From assembly GCF_001592365.1 (NCBI RefSeq), contig NZ_BCWU01000001.1, positions 496,001 to 560,000 of the forward strand: DNA of 64,000 bases. The letters are read 5' to 3'. The notes below the pieces were generated by a model. The model was not told where the DNA came from. It did no database searches and saw nothing but the letters and a program-made list of their open reading frames with translations. This stretch comes from Gordonia hydrophobica NBRC 16057. GTDB lineage: Bacteria; Actinomycetota; Actinomycetes; Mycobacteriales; Mycobacteriaceae. Shown here one piece after another: positions 15,545-25,842 of the stretch. The position numbers were made by a program, and so were the translations under genes. Every line of letters begins with the position of its first letter. Position 1 is the stretch's first letter.

Positions 15545-16996
15545 TCACAGGGGGATGTTCTTGTGGCGGCCGCGGCGGGCCGGGGCGGAGGCGAGGGCCT
15601 CGGCGATGGTGCTGCGGGTCTTGGCGGGATCGATGATCTCGTCGACGACGCCGATGGCCTGGGCGCGGCCGACGCCGCCCGCGATCTGCTCGTGCTCCAC
15701 GGCGAGACGCTCGTGCAGCGCCTCGCGCTCCTCCTCGGGAGCGGCCGCGAGAGTCTTCTTGTGCAGGATGCCGACGGCGGCCTTGGCGCCCATGACAGCG
15801 ACCTCGGAGCCCGGCCACGCGAAGACGGCGGTGGCGCCGAGGGAGCGGGCGTTCATGGCGATGTAGGCGCCGCCGTAGATCTTGCGGGTCACCAGGGTGA
15901 CACGGGGGACCGAGCACTCGGCGAACGCGTGGAGCAGCTTGGCTCCGCGACGCACGACGCCGTTCCACTCCTGGCCGACGCCGGGCAGGTAGCCGGGGAC
16001 GTCGGTGATGACGATCAGCGGAACGCCGAACGCGTCGCAGAGACGGACGAAGCGCGACGCCTTCTCCGCGGCCTCGGAGTTCAGGCAACCGCCCATGCGG
16101 AGCGGGTTGTTGGCGATGACGCCGACGCTGCGGCCGGACAGCCGACCGAAGCCGACCGCGATGTTCGGCGCCCACTTGGCCTGGAGCTCTTCGAACGTCG
16201 AGATCTCGGTGGTGCCGTCGGCGGCGAGCTGGGTGTCGAGCATCGCCTCGATGATCGGGTGAACGTCGTAGGCACGACGGTTCGACTCCGGCATGAGGGC
16301 GCGGAGGTCGACGTCGCCGGCCTCGGCCTTCTCACGGCTGAAATGTCCCTGCTGGGAGAACGTGCCGACGAGGCGGCGAGCACGCCAGTAGGCGTCGCTC
16401 TCCGAATCGGCGGTGATGTGGCTGACGCCGGAGCGCTTGCCGTGGGTGAGCGGGCCGCCGAGCGACTCCATGTCGACCTGCTCGCCGGTGACACTCCTGA
16501 CCACGTCCGGACCGGTCACGAAGACGCGACCCTCCGGAGCCATGATCACGACGTCGGTGAGCGCCGGACCGTAGGCGGCACCGCCTGCGGCGAACCCGAC
16601 GACCACCGAGATCTGCGGAACGTAACCCGATGCGCGCACCATGGCCTCGAACACGCCCCCCACAGCGTGCAGGGCTTCGACGCCCTCGGCCAGGCGCGCG
16701 CCACCGGAGTGCCAAATGGCGACGATCGGTGCCTGCTCGGCGATGGCGGTGTCGATCGCGTTCACGATGTGAGCACAACCGACGATCCCCATGGCACCGC
16801 CCATCACGGTGCCGTCGGTGCAATAGGAGACGGTGCGAACACCGTTGACTTCGCCGATCGCTGCCAGCACGCCCGACTTGTCGCGGGGGTGCAGCAGTTC
16901 GACGGTTCCGTCGTCGAAGAAGGTAGCCAACCGCAGCAACGGATCGCGAGGATCGGTTGCTTCCTCATGGCCGGGGATGGGTGCCAGTGTGGTCAT
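15545..16996 (-). CDS. accD6: Acyl-CoA carboxylase beta subunit AccD6
   Basis: A 483-residue carboxyltransferase of the propionyl/acetyl-CoA carboxylase family, which moves carboxyl from biotin to acetyl- or propionyl-CoA and so supplies malonyl-CoA for FAS-II. Crotonase-like halves are visible: IWHSGGARLAEGVEAL ... VVVGFAAGGAAYGPALTD in the N-terminal half and DVPGYLPGVGQEWNGVVR ... KIYGGAYIAMN in the C-terminal half, the two glycine pairs forming oxyanion holes. Last gene of the fabD-acpM-kasA-accD6 operon, which by synteny and order identifies it as AccD6. It needs a biotinylated alpha subunit (AccA3 type) encoded elsewhere. Confidence 0.92.
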   Translation of the reverse strand: MTTLAPIPGHEEATDPRDPLLRLATFFDDGTVELLHPRDKSGVLAAIGEVNGVRTVSYCTDGTVMGGAMGIVGCAHIVNAIDTAIAEQAPIVAIWHSGGARLAEGVEALHAVGGVFEAMVRASGYVPQISVVVGFAAGGAAYGPALTDVVIMAPEGRVFVTGPDVVRSVTGEQVDMESLGGPLTHGKRSGVSHITADSESDAYWRARRLVGTFSQQGHFSREKAEAGDVDLRALMPESNRRAYDVHPIIEAMLDTQLAADGTTEISTFEELQAKWAPNIAVGFGRLSGRSVGVIANNPLRMGGCLNSEAAEKASRFVRLCDAFGVPLIVITDVPGYLPGVGQEWNGVVRRGAKLLHAFAECSVPRVTLVTRKIYGGAYIAMNARSLGATAVFAWPGSEVAVMGAKAAVGILHKKTLAAAPEEEREALHERLAVEHEQIAGGVGRAQAIGVVDEIIDPAKTRSTIAEALASAPARRGRHKNIPL

Positions 16997-17029
16997 CGGG
17001 TTTCTCCTATGCGGTGGGGGTGAGGGGGA

Positions 17030-18295
17030 TCAGTATCGGCCGAATGCCAAGGCCACGTTGTGCCCGCCGAATCCGAACGAGTTGCTCAGCGCGTAATCGA
17101 TCTGGCCGCGTCGAGCCTCGCCGTGGACGACGTCGATGTCGCCACAGGCCGGGTCGAGATTGTCGAGATTCAGCGTCGGCGGAATGACTGATTCCTCCAC
17201 CGACTTGCAGGTGAGGACCGCCTCCAGAGCGCCGACGGCGCCGATGGAGTGGCCCAGCGCCGACTTGGGCGCGTAGATCGCGGCGTGGGTGCCCACGGCC
17301 GCCTGAATGCCCTCCGACTCAGCGGTGTCGCCGATCGGAGTCGCCGTCGCGTGTGCGTTGACGTGCGTGATGTCGGACTTGGAGAGACCAGCAGTCTGCA
17401 GCGCCCGGGTCATCGCCCGTGCATTGCCCTGACCCGAGGGGTCCGGCGCCACCAGGTGGAAGCCGTCCGAGGTGATGCCCGCACCGAGAAGACGCGCGTG
17501 GATGTGAGCGCCGCGCGCCTTGGCGTGGTCCTCGCGCTCCAGGATGAGCATCGCAGCCGCTTCACCGAACACGAAGCCGTCACGGTCCGTGTCGAACGGA
17601 CGCGACGCCGCCGCGGGATCGTCGTTGCGGGTGCTCATCGCACGCATCATCGAGAACGCGGCGATCGGCACGGCGTCGATGTGTCCCTCGACGCCACCGC
17701 AGACCACCATGTCGGCGTCACCGAAGACGATGTGCCGCCACGCGTGTGCGATGGCCTCGGCGCCGGACGAGCACGCCGAGACGGGCGTGATGACGCCGGC
17801 GCGGGCGCCGATGTTCAGCCCGGCGACGGCGGCCGGTCCGTTCGGCATTGTCATCGACACGGCCAACGGCGACACCTTGCGGTAGTTGCCGGTGCTGGTG
17901 ATGGCGTGGTCCGCGTCGATCATGGCGTCCGCGCCGCCCATGCCGGTGCCCAAGACGACCGCGAGACGCTCGGGGTCGACCTCCGGCTCACCGGCCTGCG
18001 CCCAGAGGCGCTTGCTCATGACGTGTGAGACGCGCTCGACGTAGGCCATCCGACGTGCTTCGACGCGAGTGACCTCGGTGGTGGGATCCTCAACGAGCTT
18101 GCCGCCGATGCGGACGGGAAGGTTGTACTTCTCGACGTAGTCGTCGGTGAGCTCGCGGATTCCGGACTGGCCGGCCACGAGATTCTCCCAGGTCGAGTCG
18201 AGATCCGCACCCAGAGACGTGGTGGCGACCATGGAGGTCACCACCACGCTGGGGAAGTCCCCACCGCGAGTGGAAAAGTCGCGCAGTTCCGCCAT
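17030..18295 (-). CDS. kasA: Beta-ketoacyl-ACP synthase KasA
   Basis: A 421-residue condensing enzyme that extends acyl-AcpM with malonyl-AcpM in the FAS-II system for mycolic acids. The Cys-His-His triad is visible: Cys175 in [10 protein letters not shown], His315 in NAHATATP and His349 in [27 protein letters not shown] and the C-terminal [14 protein letters not shown] are standard. The stop of acpM is 2 bases before its start. Only one ketosynthase gene is present; in M. tuberculosis kasB follows kasA, but here accD6 follows directly. Confidence 0.93.
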   Translation of the reverse strand: MAELRDFSTRGGDFPSVVVTSMVATTSLGADLDSTWENLVAGQSGIRELTDDYVEKYNLPVRIGGKLVEDPTTEVTRVEARRMAYVERVSHVMSKRLWAQAGEPEVDPERLAVVLGTGMGGADAMIDADHAITSTGNYRKVSPLAVSMTMPNGPAAVAGLNIGARAGVITPVSACSSGAEAIAHAWRHIVFGDADMVVCGGVEGHIDAVPIAAFSMMRAMSTRNDDPAAASRPFDTDRDGFVFGEAAAMLILEREDHAKARGAHIHARLLGAGITSDGFHLVAPDPSGQGNARAMTRALQTAGLSKSDITHVNAHATATPIGDTAESEGIQAAVGTHAAIYAPKSALGHSIGAVGALEAVLTCKSVEESVIPPTLNLDNLDPACGDIDVVHGEARRGQIDYALSNSFGFGGHNVALAFGRY

Positions 18296-18297
18296 GC

Positions 18298-18600
18298 CTA
18301 GGCCTTGTCGCCCTCGACCTGGGCCGCGATTGCAGCGGCAGCCTCGGGGTTCTCGGACTCGAGCTTCTGGATGTAAGCGACGGCGTCGCCCACGGTGCGC
18401 AGCGCGGCCAGGTCCTCATCGGGGATCTTGACGCCGTACTTGTCTTCGGTCTGGACTGCGATCTCGACCATCGACAGCGAGTCGATGTCCAGGTCGTCGA
18501 TGAACGACTTCTCCAGCGTCACCTCTGACGGCTCGATACCGGTCACCTCTTCGACGATCTCGGCGATACCTGCAACGAGCTGTTCCTGAGTGGCGGCCAC
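18298..18600 (-). CDS. acpM: Meromycolate acyl carrier protein AcpM
   Basis: A 100-residue acidic carrier protein. Ser41 in [12 protein letters not shown] takes the phosphopantetheine arm. The C-terminal extension after residue 80 ([21 protein letters not shown] region) is a feature of the mycobacterial AcpM type and is shorter than in M. tuberculosis (115 residues, from memory). It carries the growing meromycolate chain between FabD, KasA and the reductive enzymes. Encoded between fabD and kasA. Confidence 0.93.
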   Translation of the reverse strand: MAATQEQLVAGIAEIVEEVTGIEPSEVTLEKSFIDDLDIDSLSMVEIAVQTEDKYGVKIPDEDLAALRTVGDAVAYIQKLESENPEAAAAIAAQVEGDKA

Positions 18601-18707
18601 GTTGTGGCTCCCTTCGTGTTGTTCTGTGTACTGCTTGTGTATTCCGGATCAGCGTGAGCTGAGTGGACGGACCGCAAGGCCTTCCGGGGGTCGGGTGCTG
18701 CCGACCG

Positions 18708-19619
18708 CTATCCAAGTTCTGGGAGGTCCTCCAGATCAGCGGGGACCTTGACGGCGCGCGCGGGCACACCCTTGAGCTCGCGCTTGGCGATGCCGACCAG
18801 CGTGCCTGCAGGGGTGAGCTCGACGATCGCGGAGGTCTGAGCCTCACGCAGCGTCGCGGAGCACAGGTCCCACCGTACGGGGCTGGTGACCTGCATGACG
18901 AGCCGCTTGAGTGTCTCGACGCCGGAGATGACGGTCTTGCCGTCGGCGTTCGAGAGCAGCGTCCGGTTCGGATCGGCCGGATCGATCTGGGCGGCCGCCT
19001 CCGCGAACGCGTCCTGCGCCGGCGCCATGTAATGGGTATGGAATGCGCCTGCGACGGCGAGTTGACGGACGCGCGCCTTTGCGGGCGGCGTCGCCAGCAG
19101 TCGTTCGACGGCCGCGACCGACCCGGCTGCGACGATCTGACCCGTGGCGTTCCGGTTGGCCGGAACCAGGTCGATCTCGCTGAGGTACGCGAGCACCTCG
19201 TCCTCGTCGCCACCGAGGACGGCGGCCATCGTGGTCTCCTCGAGCGCGCACGCCTTCGCCATCTCGGCACCGCGGACGCCGGCGAGCATCATGGCCTCGT
19301 CGAACGTGAGGACGCCTGCGATCGCGGCAGCGGCGACCTCACCGATCGAGTGGCCGGCGATGATGGCGTCGGCGGGCAGCTCGCCGTGGCGGCGGCGCAG
19401 CGCGTCGAACGACAGGAGTGCGCCGGCGACGACGAGCGGCTGGGTGACGGCGGTGTCGGTGATCTCTTCGGCGGTCGCCGTGGTTCCGAGACGTTCGAGT
19501 TCCAGTCCGGTGATGTCGGACCATGCCGCGAGATGATCGCGGGCCCCAGGCTGCTCCAACCATTCGGTGAGCATGCCGGGCTTCTGAGAGCCCTGACCGG
19601 GCGCAAGCAACGAAAGCAC
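18708..19619 (-). CDS. fabD: Malonyl-CoA:ACP transacylase FabD
   Basis: About 303 residues. It loads malonyl from CoA onto AcpM. The N-terminal LLAPGQGSQ, the nucleophile elbow GHSIGE (serine 91 from this start) and the catalytic histidine in GAFHTHYMAP are all present. Two GTG starts are possible, at 19634 and 19619; the second places the PGQGSQ motif at the usual distance and has AAAAGGTG about 12 bases upstream, so it is preferred with modest confidence. First gene of the FAS-II operon, downstream of a MabR-type operator. Confidence 0.9.
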   Translation of the reverse strand: MLSLLAPGQGSQKPGMLTEWLEQPGARDHLAAWSDITGLELERLGTTATAEEITDTAVTQPLVVAGALLSFDALRRRHGELPADAIIAGHSIGEVAAAAIAGVLTFDEAMMLAGVRGAEMAKACALEETTMAAVLGGDEDEVLAYLSEIDLVPANRNATGQIVAAGSVAAVERLLATPPAKARVRQLAVAGAFHTHYMAPAQDAFAEAAAQIDPADPNRTLLSNADGKTVISGVETLKRLVMQVTSPVRWDLCSATLREAQTSAIVELTPAGTLVGIAKRELKGVPARAVKVPADLEDLPELG

Positions 19620-19685
19620 GTGACTAGAGAACACCTTTTCAGCGGCTCGTAGGGGTGTTGTCGGGTACTAACCTTTGCGACGATC

Positions 19686-19704
19686 TTTGTAGGGTTCCTA
19701 CAAA
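19686..19704. promoter_or_regulatory. MabR/FasR-type operator upstream of fabD
   Basis: TTTGTAGGGTTCCTACAAA is a 19-bp inverted repeat with TGT-N9-ACA spacing, the arrangement I recall for the MabR site in mycobacterial fasII promoters. It lies 51 to 67 bases upstream of the possible fabD starts and downstream of mabR itself. Confidence 0.7.
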
Positions 19705-19814
19705 AGTGATGTCGCTAGTGTTCTCATCGTCACCGGGCCGAGATTCGTTACCAAAACGATGCGAAGTTTCGCCTAGCTGGGCGGATAGTGATCAACGGTA
19801 GTGGTTTTTGTGAC

Positions 19815-21092
19815 TCAAGTGGCAGGGGGAGTCGCAACTTGATGGTTCTGTGGCAAATGGCTGATGGTCAGCGCGACACGTAAAACGAACGCATCACGAG
19901 GGTTAGATGCGTCACGCCCGGTGATGTCAGTCACCTTTTTTAGGCGATACCGCACAGTATTTGGATGGATGTACAGTTCGCGGGCGCATGTCTCGACCTG
20001 ACCGCCGCTGTCGAGATAGGCCTCGACGGTATTGACGAGCGTCTCGGACTTGCTCAACGGATCGGTGATCGTCTCGGCCATCGTGACGATGGCCGAGGTG
20101 TCGCCGTTCAATGCGCGCTCGGGAAGCAGGTCCCAGCTGTACGTGGGACGCGGTGCGTTCGGCCAGCCGGCGACGGCGCGCATGCCCGCCATCGCCTCCA
20201 CGGCGCTCGTGTGCGCGGCGCTCAAATTCGGGACGGTGGGACCGATGACGACCGGCGCGTCGGCGAACTGCTCCAGCAGGTCGGTCAAGAACTTGTCGGT
20301 CGGGCGCAGCGGGCCCTCCACGATGGCGACGAGCGTGCTGCCTTGCACCACCGAGAGAGCGGCGCGGTCGTACTGCTTGGCCGTGTTGTGAATGGTGAGG
20401 GCCACCGAGACGTTCTGCTCTGGCGGTGGGGACCCGACGATGACAGTCGCTGCGGCGTCCGTCGTCCAGTTCAAAGCCGCAGCCCGGGACAGCAGTTGCG
20501 GACCGTCGTCGCCGCGAACCACGGCGTCGACCACGAGGGCCTCCATGCGCGAGTCCCATGCGCCGCGTGATTCGGCGGCGGAGGCGTAGATGGCCGCGGC
20601 GGCGAACCCGATCTCGCGTCCGTAGCGGAGGACGGACTCGGTCAGGGCCCGCAGTTGCGCGTCGTTACGGGCCAGCAGCGGCAGCCACTTCTCGAAGAAC
20701 TCCATGGCCACGCGGACCATCTCGACGGTCTGCAGCAGGGAGATCCGTCGAGCGAGGTCTTGCGGGACCACCTGGAAGGCCTGCACCGTGAACTTCACGT
20801 TGCCTTCGGGATCTTGGATCCACTCGACGAAGTTCACGACGGCGGTCTGCACCACCAACTGCACGCTGGCGCGTTGAGCGGCGTCCAGATCGCTGAAGTA
20901 TGGCAGTTGCTCGGACATGGAGTGGATGGCTTCGGTCGCCAGGCGGCCGCTGTACTGCTTCACCCGGCGGAGCAGGGTCTCCGGCAGGGCGTCGTGCACC
21001 GTGGCCGGTGCGGGCACATGCGCACCGCGGGCACCGAACACGTCGGTGGCACGGGTCGTCGTGAGGCGCGGATCGGGTTCTTGGTCGGGCAC
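19815..21092 (-). CDS. mabR: FAS-II operon regulator MabR (PucR/CdaR-type)
   Basis: A 425-residue transcription factor. The C-terminal PucR-type helix-turn-helix is in SGGQVETCARELYIHPNTVRYRLKK; the long N-terminal part is the regulatory domain, thought to sense long-chain acyl-CoA in the mycobacterial protein. Its position directly upstream of fabD, with aceE before it, equals Rv2242 (MabR) in M. tuberculosis and FasR in Streptomyces. GTG start; ribosome site weak. It is separated from aceE by a hairpin. Confidence 0.88.
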   Translation of the reverse strand: MPDQEPDPRLTTTRATDVFGARGAHVPAPATVHDALPETLLRRVKQYSGRLATEAIHSMSEQLPYFSDLDAAQRASVQLVVQTAVVNFVEWIQDPEGNVKFTVQAFQVVPQDLARRISLLQTVEMVRVAMEFFEKWLPLLARNDAQLRALTESVLRYGREIGFAAAAIYASAAESRGAWDSRMEALVVDAVVRGDDGPQLLSRAAALNWTTDAAATVIVGSPPPEQNVSVALTIHNTAKQYDRAALSVVQGSTLVAIVEGPLRPTDKFLTDLLEQFADAPVVIGPTVPNLSAAHTSAVEAMAGMRAVAGWPNAPRPTYSWDLLPERALNGDTSAIVTMAETITDPLSKSETLVNTVEAYLDSGGQVETCARELYIHPNTVRYRLKKVTDITGRDASNPRDAFVLRVALTISHLPQNHQVATPPAT

Positions 21093-21135
21093 GAGTTCAA
21101 TGTAGACCGCCCGTCGGCGGAGAGTGCCCAGGAAC

Positions 21136-21175
21136 GGCGCGAGCGCCGACGACGCGTGTCGCCGGCGCTCGCGCC
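21136..21175. terminator. Hairpin between mabR and aceE
   Basis: Perfect 13-bp arms (21136-21148 and 21163-21175) with a 14-base loop. It lies just past the aceE stop (21197) on the minus strand, but there is no T run after it, so termination may be partial. Confidence 0.5.
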
Positions 21176-21196
21176 TGCATTGTCTACTCGCGAGTG

Positions 21197-23986
21197 TCAG
21201 GCGACGCCGGGGTCGCTGGTCTGCTCGGGAGCCGCGGTGACGTCGTCGATCTGGTACTTCTTGGCCGCGTCGGCGGCGACCGTCCGATCGATCTTCCCTT
21301 CGCGGGCGAGTGCCACCAGGACTCCAACGGCGATGGATTCGGCGTCGATGTTGAAGAACCGTCGTGCGGCCGGACGGGTGTCGGAGAAGCCGAAGCCGTC
21401 CGCACCCAGCGTCAGGTACGTGCCGGGGACGTAGGCCCGGATCTGCTCCTGGACGCCGCGCATGTAATCCGAGACGCCGACGAACGGTCCCTGCGCGTAC
21501 TGCAGCACCTCGGTCAGGTACGGCCGAGCGGAGGTACCGGGGTTACGGAGCTCAGCGCGGTCGTGCTCGATGCCGTCGCGGGCCAGTTCGGACCACGAGG
21601 TCACCGAGTACACGTCGGCGGCCACATCCCACTCGTCGGCGAGCAGCTGCTGGGCGCGCAGGGCGTCGCCCATGGTGACGCCCGAGACCAGGATGTTCGC
21701 GAAGTGTGCCTTCGGGGCCGACGCCTTCTCGCACAGGTAGATGCCCTTGAGCAGTCCAGCGACGTCGAGGTCTGCGGGCTCCTTCGGCTGCGAGATCGGC
21801 TCGTTGTACACGGTGATGTAGTAGTAGACGTTCTCCGCGTCCGGGCCGTACATCCGCTCGAGCCCGTCGATCACGATGTGCGAGAGCTCGTAGGCGAACG
21901 CCGGGTCGTACGAGACGACGCCGGGGTTGGTCGCAGCCAACAGCGGCGAGTGTCCGTCTGCGTGCTGCAGCCCCTCGCCGGTCAGCGTGGTGCGACCGGC
22001 CGTCGCACCGATGACGAAGCCGCGCGCCATCTGATCGGCGGCGGCCCACAGACCGTCGCCGGTCCGCTGGAAGCCGAACATCGAATAGAAGATGTACAGC
22101 GGGATCATCGGCTCGTTGTGCGTGGCGTACGACGTGCCGACGGCGGTGAAACAGGCCGTCGAGCCAGCTTCGTTGATGCCCTCGTGCAGGATGCGGCCGT
22201 TCTCGGCCTCCTTGTACGCCAGCATCAGCTCGGCGTCGACCGAGGTGTAGTTCTGGCCGTGCGGGTTGTAGATCTTCAGCGTCGGGAACCATGAGTCCAT
22301 ACCGAAGGTGCGGGCCTCGTCGGGGATGATCGGCACGATGCGCTTGCCGACCTCCTTGTCGCGGAGCAATTCCTTGAAGATGCGGACCAGCGCCATGGTG
22401 GTCGCGACCTGCTGGTTGCCCGAGCCTGCGGAGACGGCCTTCAGCGCGGGCGCCGGGTCGGCGACGAGCGGCTTCGGGGTGATCTTGCGGCTCGGTAGGA
22501 AACCGCCGAGCTCGGAGCGGCGCTCCAGCATGTACGTGATCTCCGGCGAGTCCATCCCCGGGTGGTAGTACGGCGGCAGATACGGGTTCTCTTCAAGGGT
22601 CGCGTCGGTGATCGGCAGATGTGACGTGTCGCGGAAGGCCTTGAGGTCCGCGAGCGTCATCTTCTTCATCTGGTGCGTCGCATTGCGGCCCTCGAAGTGC
22701 TTGCCGAGCGTGTAGCCCTTGATGGTCTTCGCCAGGATGACCGTCGGCTGGCCCTTGTGTGCCATCGCCGCAGCGTACGCGGCGTAGATCTTGCGGTAGT
22801 CGTGGCCGCCGCGCTTGAGGTTCCAGATGCCCTCGTCCGAGATGTTGTTGACCAGCTCCTTGGTGCGGGCGTCGCGGCCGAAGAAGTGGTCGCGGATGAA
22901 GGCGCCGTCGTTGGCGCGGTAGGTCTGGTAGTCGCCGTCGGTGGTCTTGTTCATCAGGTTGACGAGGGCGCCCTCCTTGTCGGCGTGCAGGAGGTCGTCC
23001 CACTCGCGACCCCAGACCACCTTGATGACGTTCCAGCCTGCGCCGCGGAAGAACGATTCCAGCTCCTGGATGATCTTGCCGTTGCCGCGGACCGGTCCGT
23101 CGAGGCGCTGCAGGTTGCAGTTGATGACGAAGGTGAGGTTGTCGAGGCCGTCGATCGCCGCGACGTGTGCGAGGCCGCGCGATTCCGGCTCGTCCATCTC
23201 GCCATCGCCCAGGAACGCCCAAACGTGTTGGTCGGAGGTGTCCTTAATGCCGTTGTGGCCGAGGTACTTGTTGAAGCGGGCCTGGTAGATCGCATTCATC
23301 GGGCCCAGACCCATCGACACGGTCGGGAACTGCCAGAACTCCGGCATCAGGCGGGGGTGCGGGTACGACGGCAGTCCGCCGCCGAGGCCTGCGTGGCTCT
23401 GTTCCTGGCGGAAGCCGTCGAGGCGGCTCTCGTCGATTCGGCCCTCGAGGAAGGCGCGCGCGTAGATGCCGGGGGAGGCGTGGCCCTGGATGAAGATCTG
23501 ATCGCCGCCGCCGGGGTGATCCTGGCCGCGGAAGAAGTAGTTGAAGCCGACCTCGTAGAGCGACGCGGACGAGGCATACGTGGAGATGTGGCCGCCGACG
23601 CCGATGCCGGGGCGCTGCGCGCGATGCACCATGATCGCGGCGTTCCATCGGATCATCGCGCGGTAGCGACGCTCCAGGTCCTCATCACCGGGGAAGGCGG
23701 GTTCCAACTCGGTGGGGATCGTGTTCACGTAGTCGGTATTGGTGAGAGCCGGAATCCCGACGCGCTTGTCCTCGGCGCGCTCCAGGATGCGGAGCATCAG
23801 GTACCGCGCACGCTCCGGGCCCGCATCGGCGAGCATGGCGTCGAACGATTCCAGCCACTCGTCGGTCTCGGTCGGGTCGTTGTCGACGAGGTACGACGCG
23901 ACGCCGTCTCGGATGACCTGAACGCGGCTGCCGCTGGATGTGGACGGTCCGCTGACCGTGTCGGAGCCGACGATCTGATCAGTCAC
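21197..23986 (-). CDS. aceE: Pyruvate dehydrogenase E1 component AceE
   Basis: A 929-residue homodimeric-type E1. It decarboxylates pyruvate with thiamine diphosphate and acetylates lipoyl-E2. The thiamine motif is [13 protein letters not shown] ... [13 protein letters not shown]; the N-terminal region contains [20 protein letters not shown] and the transketolase central domain contains [21 protein letters not shown] start with AGGTGG upstream. Its E2 partner is likely the lipoyl protein at 56549-58303. Adjacent to mabR as in M. tuberculosis. Confidence 0.95.
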   Translation of the reverse strand: MTDQIVGSDTVSGPSTSSGSRVQVIRDGVASYLVDNDPTETDEWLESFDAMLADAGPERARYLMLRILERAEDKRVGIPALTNTDYVNTIPTELEPAFPGDEDLERRYRAMIRWNAAIMVHRAQRPGIGVGGHISTYASSASLYEVGFNYFFRGQDHPGGGDQIFIQGHASPGIYARAFLEGRIDESRLDGFRQEQSHAGLGGGLPSYPHPRLMPEFWQFPTVSMGLGPMNAIYQARFNKYLGHNGIKDTSDQHVWAFLGDGEMDEPESRGLAHVAAIDGLDNLTFVINCNLQRLDGPVRGNGKIIQELESFFRGAGWNVIKVVWGREWDDLLHADKEGALVNLMNKTTDGDYQTYRANDGAFIRDHFFGRDARTKELVNNISDEGIWNLKRGGHDYRKIYAAYAAAMAHKGQPTVILAKTIKGYTLGKHFEGRNATHQMKKMTLADLKAFRDTSHLPITDATLEENPYLPPYYHPGMDSPEITYMLERRSELGGFLPSRKITPKPLVADPAPALKAVSAGSGNQQVATTMALVRIFKELLRDKEVGKRIVPIIPDEARTFGMDSWFPTLKIYNPHGQNYTSVDAELMLAYKEAENGRILHEGINEAGSTACFTAVGTSYATHNEPMIPLYIFYSMFGFQRTGDGLWAAADQMARGFVIGATAGRTTLTGEGLQHADGHSPLLAATNPGVVSYDPAFAYELSHIVIDGLERMYGPDAENVYYYITVYNEPISQPKEPADLDVAGLLKGIYLCEKASAPKAHFANILVSGVTMGDALRAQQLLADEWDVAADVYSVTSWSELARDGIEHDRAELRNPGTSARPYLTEVLQYAQGPFVGVSDYMRGVQEQIRAYVPGTYLTLGADGFGFSDTRPAARRFFNIDAESIAVGVLVALAREGKIDRTVAADAAKKYQIDDVTAAPEQTSDPGVA

Positions 23987-24216
23987 TGTCTGCCACCTAT
24001 CTTGCAGTCGACGGCGCGATGGGCGGCCGCCGGACTCACATATCGGGGCCGCCGGGGTGGGGCGGCCGAAATAGTGCCGCGAACGATGGTTTGCGGCCTT
24101 GCCTCTATCGTGCCGTAATTCACGCGTTTTGGTGATAGATGTGTCGAGTCACATCCCTCTACTCTGCGGTAGCCTGCTGCGTAGCATTTTCAACGATCCG
24201 ACTGAGGGAGGCGGGG

Positions 24217-24735
24217 GTGGTCCGTCCGGCCCGGGTTGCCTGGTTCGCGACCCTCGCTGTGAGCCTCCTGCTCGTCTCGGCGTGCGGGGGCGACGACGTC
24301 CCGCCGCACGCATCGTCCACCGCGGTCGTCACGCAGACGGTGGCCCGTGCGGGGGCCTCCGAGGCGGAGAAAGTCGCCGTCATCCGACTGTGCAAACAGG
24401 TGATCACCTCGGCGGGCGTCATGGTGCGCGACTACAACGCCTTCATCAAACGGCTCAACGCCGTCCAGGACTACGCGGACATCGGCTCGGAGGACCAGTG
24501 GGCCGTCGAGACGCTCAACACCGGTGCCGAGGTGGTCCGCAAGGTCGTCGCCCCGGACGTGCCCGCCGACGTGGACGCCCAGGTGGAGGCGTTCATCACC
24601 AGCACCGAACGGCTCGCCGAACAGATCCAGAGAAAACGACGCGCCGCATTGAATCGGGTTTCCGGCGACTGGAGTAAAGACCGAACTACGCTGCTCGACA
24701 CCTGTTCCGAGTACCTGCCGGCGGGTGGGAACTGA
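24217..24735 (+). CDS. Putative lipoprotein (Rv2240c-position)
   Basis: A 172-residue exported lipoprotein candidate. The signal peptide ends with the lipobox LLVSAC, cysteine at residue 23, followed by GGDD. The mature part is helical and contains LCKQVITSAGVMVRDYNAFI and a second region ending LLDTCSEYLPAGG; two further cysteines could pair. GTG at 24217 has AGGGAGG six bases upstream, better than an upstream ATG that would bury the signal peptide. Function unknown; divergent from aceE. Confidence 0.7.
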   Translation: MVRPARVAWFATLAVSLLLVSACGGDDVPPHASSTAVVTQTVARAGASEAEKVAVIRLCKQVITSAGVMVRDYNAFIKRLNAVQDYADIGSEDQWAVETLNTGAEVVRKVVAPDVPADVDAQVEAFITSTERLAEQIQRKRRAALNRVSGDWSKDRTTLLDTCSEYLPAGGN

Positions 24736-24876
24736 CCGTGAATCGCGACTTGTCGCCGTTAGTCCCTGTGCGCAACGGTGCTTTGCCTTTACGCTGTCTC
24801 TATGTCGCGTCTTTCGACGCGGCACGGCCTGTGCATCAGGGCGCAGCCGAATGACTCGAACGGGAGGACGTAAGCG

Positions 24877-25293
24877 GTGGTAACCGCCCCAGAAGGCAGG
24901 GCACTCAAGCTCGGTTTCACCAACGGCATGGTGGTTCAGGAGATCGGGTGGGACGAGGACACCGACGACTCGCTTCGCATCGAGATCGAAGACGCGATCG
25001 ACGCCGAAATGCTCGACGAGGACGCGGTCGACGTCATGGACGCCGTAGTGCTGTGGTGGCGCGACGACGACGGTGATCTGGTGGACGCGCTCATGGATGC
25101 GATCGGACCGCTCGCGGAGGGTGGATTCATCTGGGTCCTGTCTCCGAAGACCGGTCGAACCGGTTACGTCGACCCCAGTGAGATCGCCGAGGCCGCTCCG
25201 ACAACGGGCCTGACGCAGACTTCGGTCGTCGCTCTCGGTGACTGGTCAGGTTCACGGCTGGTGACTCCGAAGGCTCGCGCAGGGAAGCGCTGA
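24877..25293 (+). CDS. DUF3052 family protein
   Basis: A 138-residue acidic cytosolic protein. LKLGFTNGMVVQEIGWDEDTD, AVVLWWRDDDGDLVDALMDA and GGFIWVLSPKTGRTGYVDPSEI are typical of DUF3052, a conserved actinobacterial family without assigned function. GTG start preceded by GGGAGGA. Its stop overlaps the ahpE start as TGATG, so the two are translationally coupled, as at Rv2239c-Rv2238c. Confidence 0.88.
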   Translation: MVTAPEGRALKLGFTNGMVVQEIGWDEDTDDSLRIEIEDAIDAEMLDEDAVDVMDAVVLWWRDDDGDLVDALMDAIGPLAEGGFIWVLSPKTGRTGYVDPSEIAEAAPTTGLTQTSVVALGDWSGSRLVTPKARAGKR

Positions 25294-25772
25294 TGCCCGC
25301 GCAGTCCGTCGCGGGTCCGATCGAAGTCGGCGCTCGCGCACCGGATTTCGAACTTCGCGACCAAAACAATCAGCTCGTCAGCCTGTCGGGGCTCACCGAT
25401 CGCAATGTGTTGGTCGTCTTCTTCCCGCTCGCTTTCACCGGCACCTGCGAGGGCGAACTCGGTTTCTTCCGCGACAATCTCCCGCGCTTCGACAACGACG
25501 ATCTCACCCTCGTCGCGGTGTCCATCGGTCCGCCGCCCACGCACAAGGTGTGGTCATCGGCGCAAGGGTTCCTGTTCCCAATTCTGTCGGACTTCTGGCC
25601 GCACGGCGCCGTGGCTCAGGACTACGGCGTCTTCGACGAGGAGCGCGGATATGCGAACCGCGGCACTTTCCTCGTCGGACGGGACGGCACGGTGACGTTC
25701 TCGGCGATGGTCGGCCCCGGCGAGAAGCGGGGCGATGACACCTGGGACGCCGCGCTCGCGGCGATGCCCTAG
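25293..25772 (+). CDS. ahpE: One-cysteine peroxiredoxin AhpE
   Basis: A 159-residue thioredoxin-fold peroxidase that reduces hydroperoxides and peroxynitrite. The peroxidatic cysteine is Cys52 in FPLAFTGTCEGEL; no second conserved cysteine is present, which is the AhpE pattern, and mycoredoxin/mycothiol is the expected reductant. SDFWPHGAVAQDYGVFDEERG and RGTFLVGRDGTV match the family. Coupled to the DUF3052 gene. Confidence 0.9.
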   Translation: MPAQSVAGPIEVGARAPDFELRDQNNQLVSLSGLTDRNVLVVFFPLAFTGTCEGELGFFRDNLPRFDNDDLTLVAVSIGPPPTHKVWSSAQGFLFPILSDFWPHGAVAQDYGVFDEERGYANRGTFLVGRDGTVTFSAMVGPGEKRGDDTWDAALAAMP

Positions 25773-25773
25773 G

Positions 25774-25822
25774 ACTCGCGTCCCCGTCAGCTCCGCCGAG
25801 GGCGAATCGATCGCCCTCGGCG
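25774..25822. terminator. Hairpin after ahpE, copy of a dispersed element
   Basis: A perfect 12-bp stem (25794-25805 with 25811-25822, 5-base loop) sits between convergent genes and likely terminates both. The preceding CGCGTCCCCGT and the stem CGCCGAGGGCGA repeat the order seen at 5803-5847. Confidence 0.7.
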
Positions 25823-25842
25823 TAACCCGGTAACCGCTTCGA

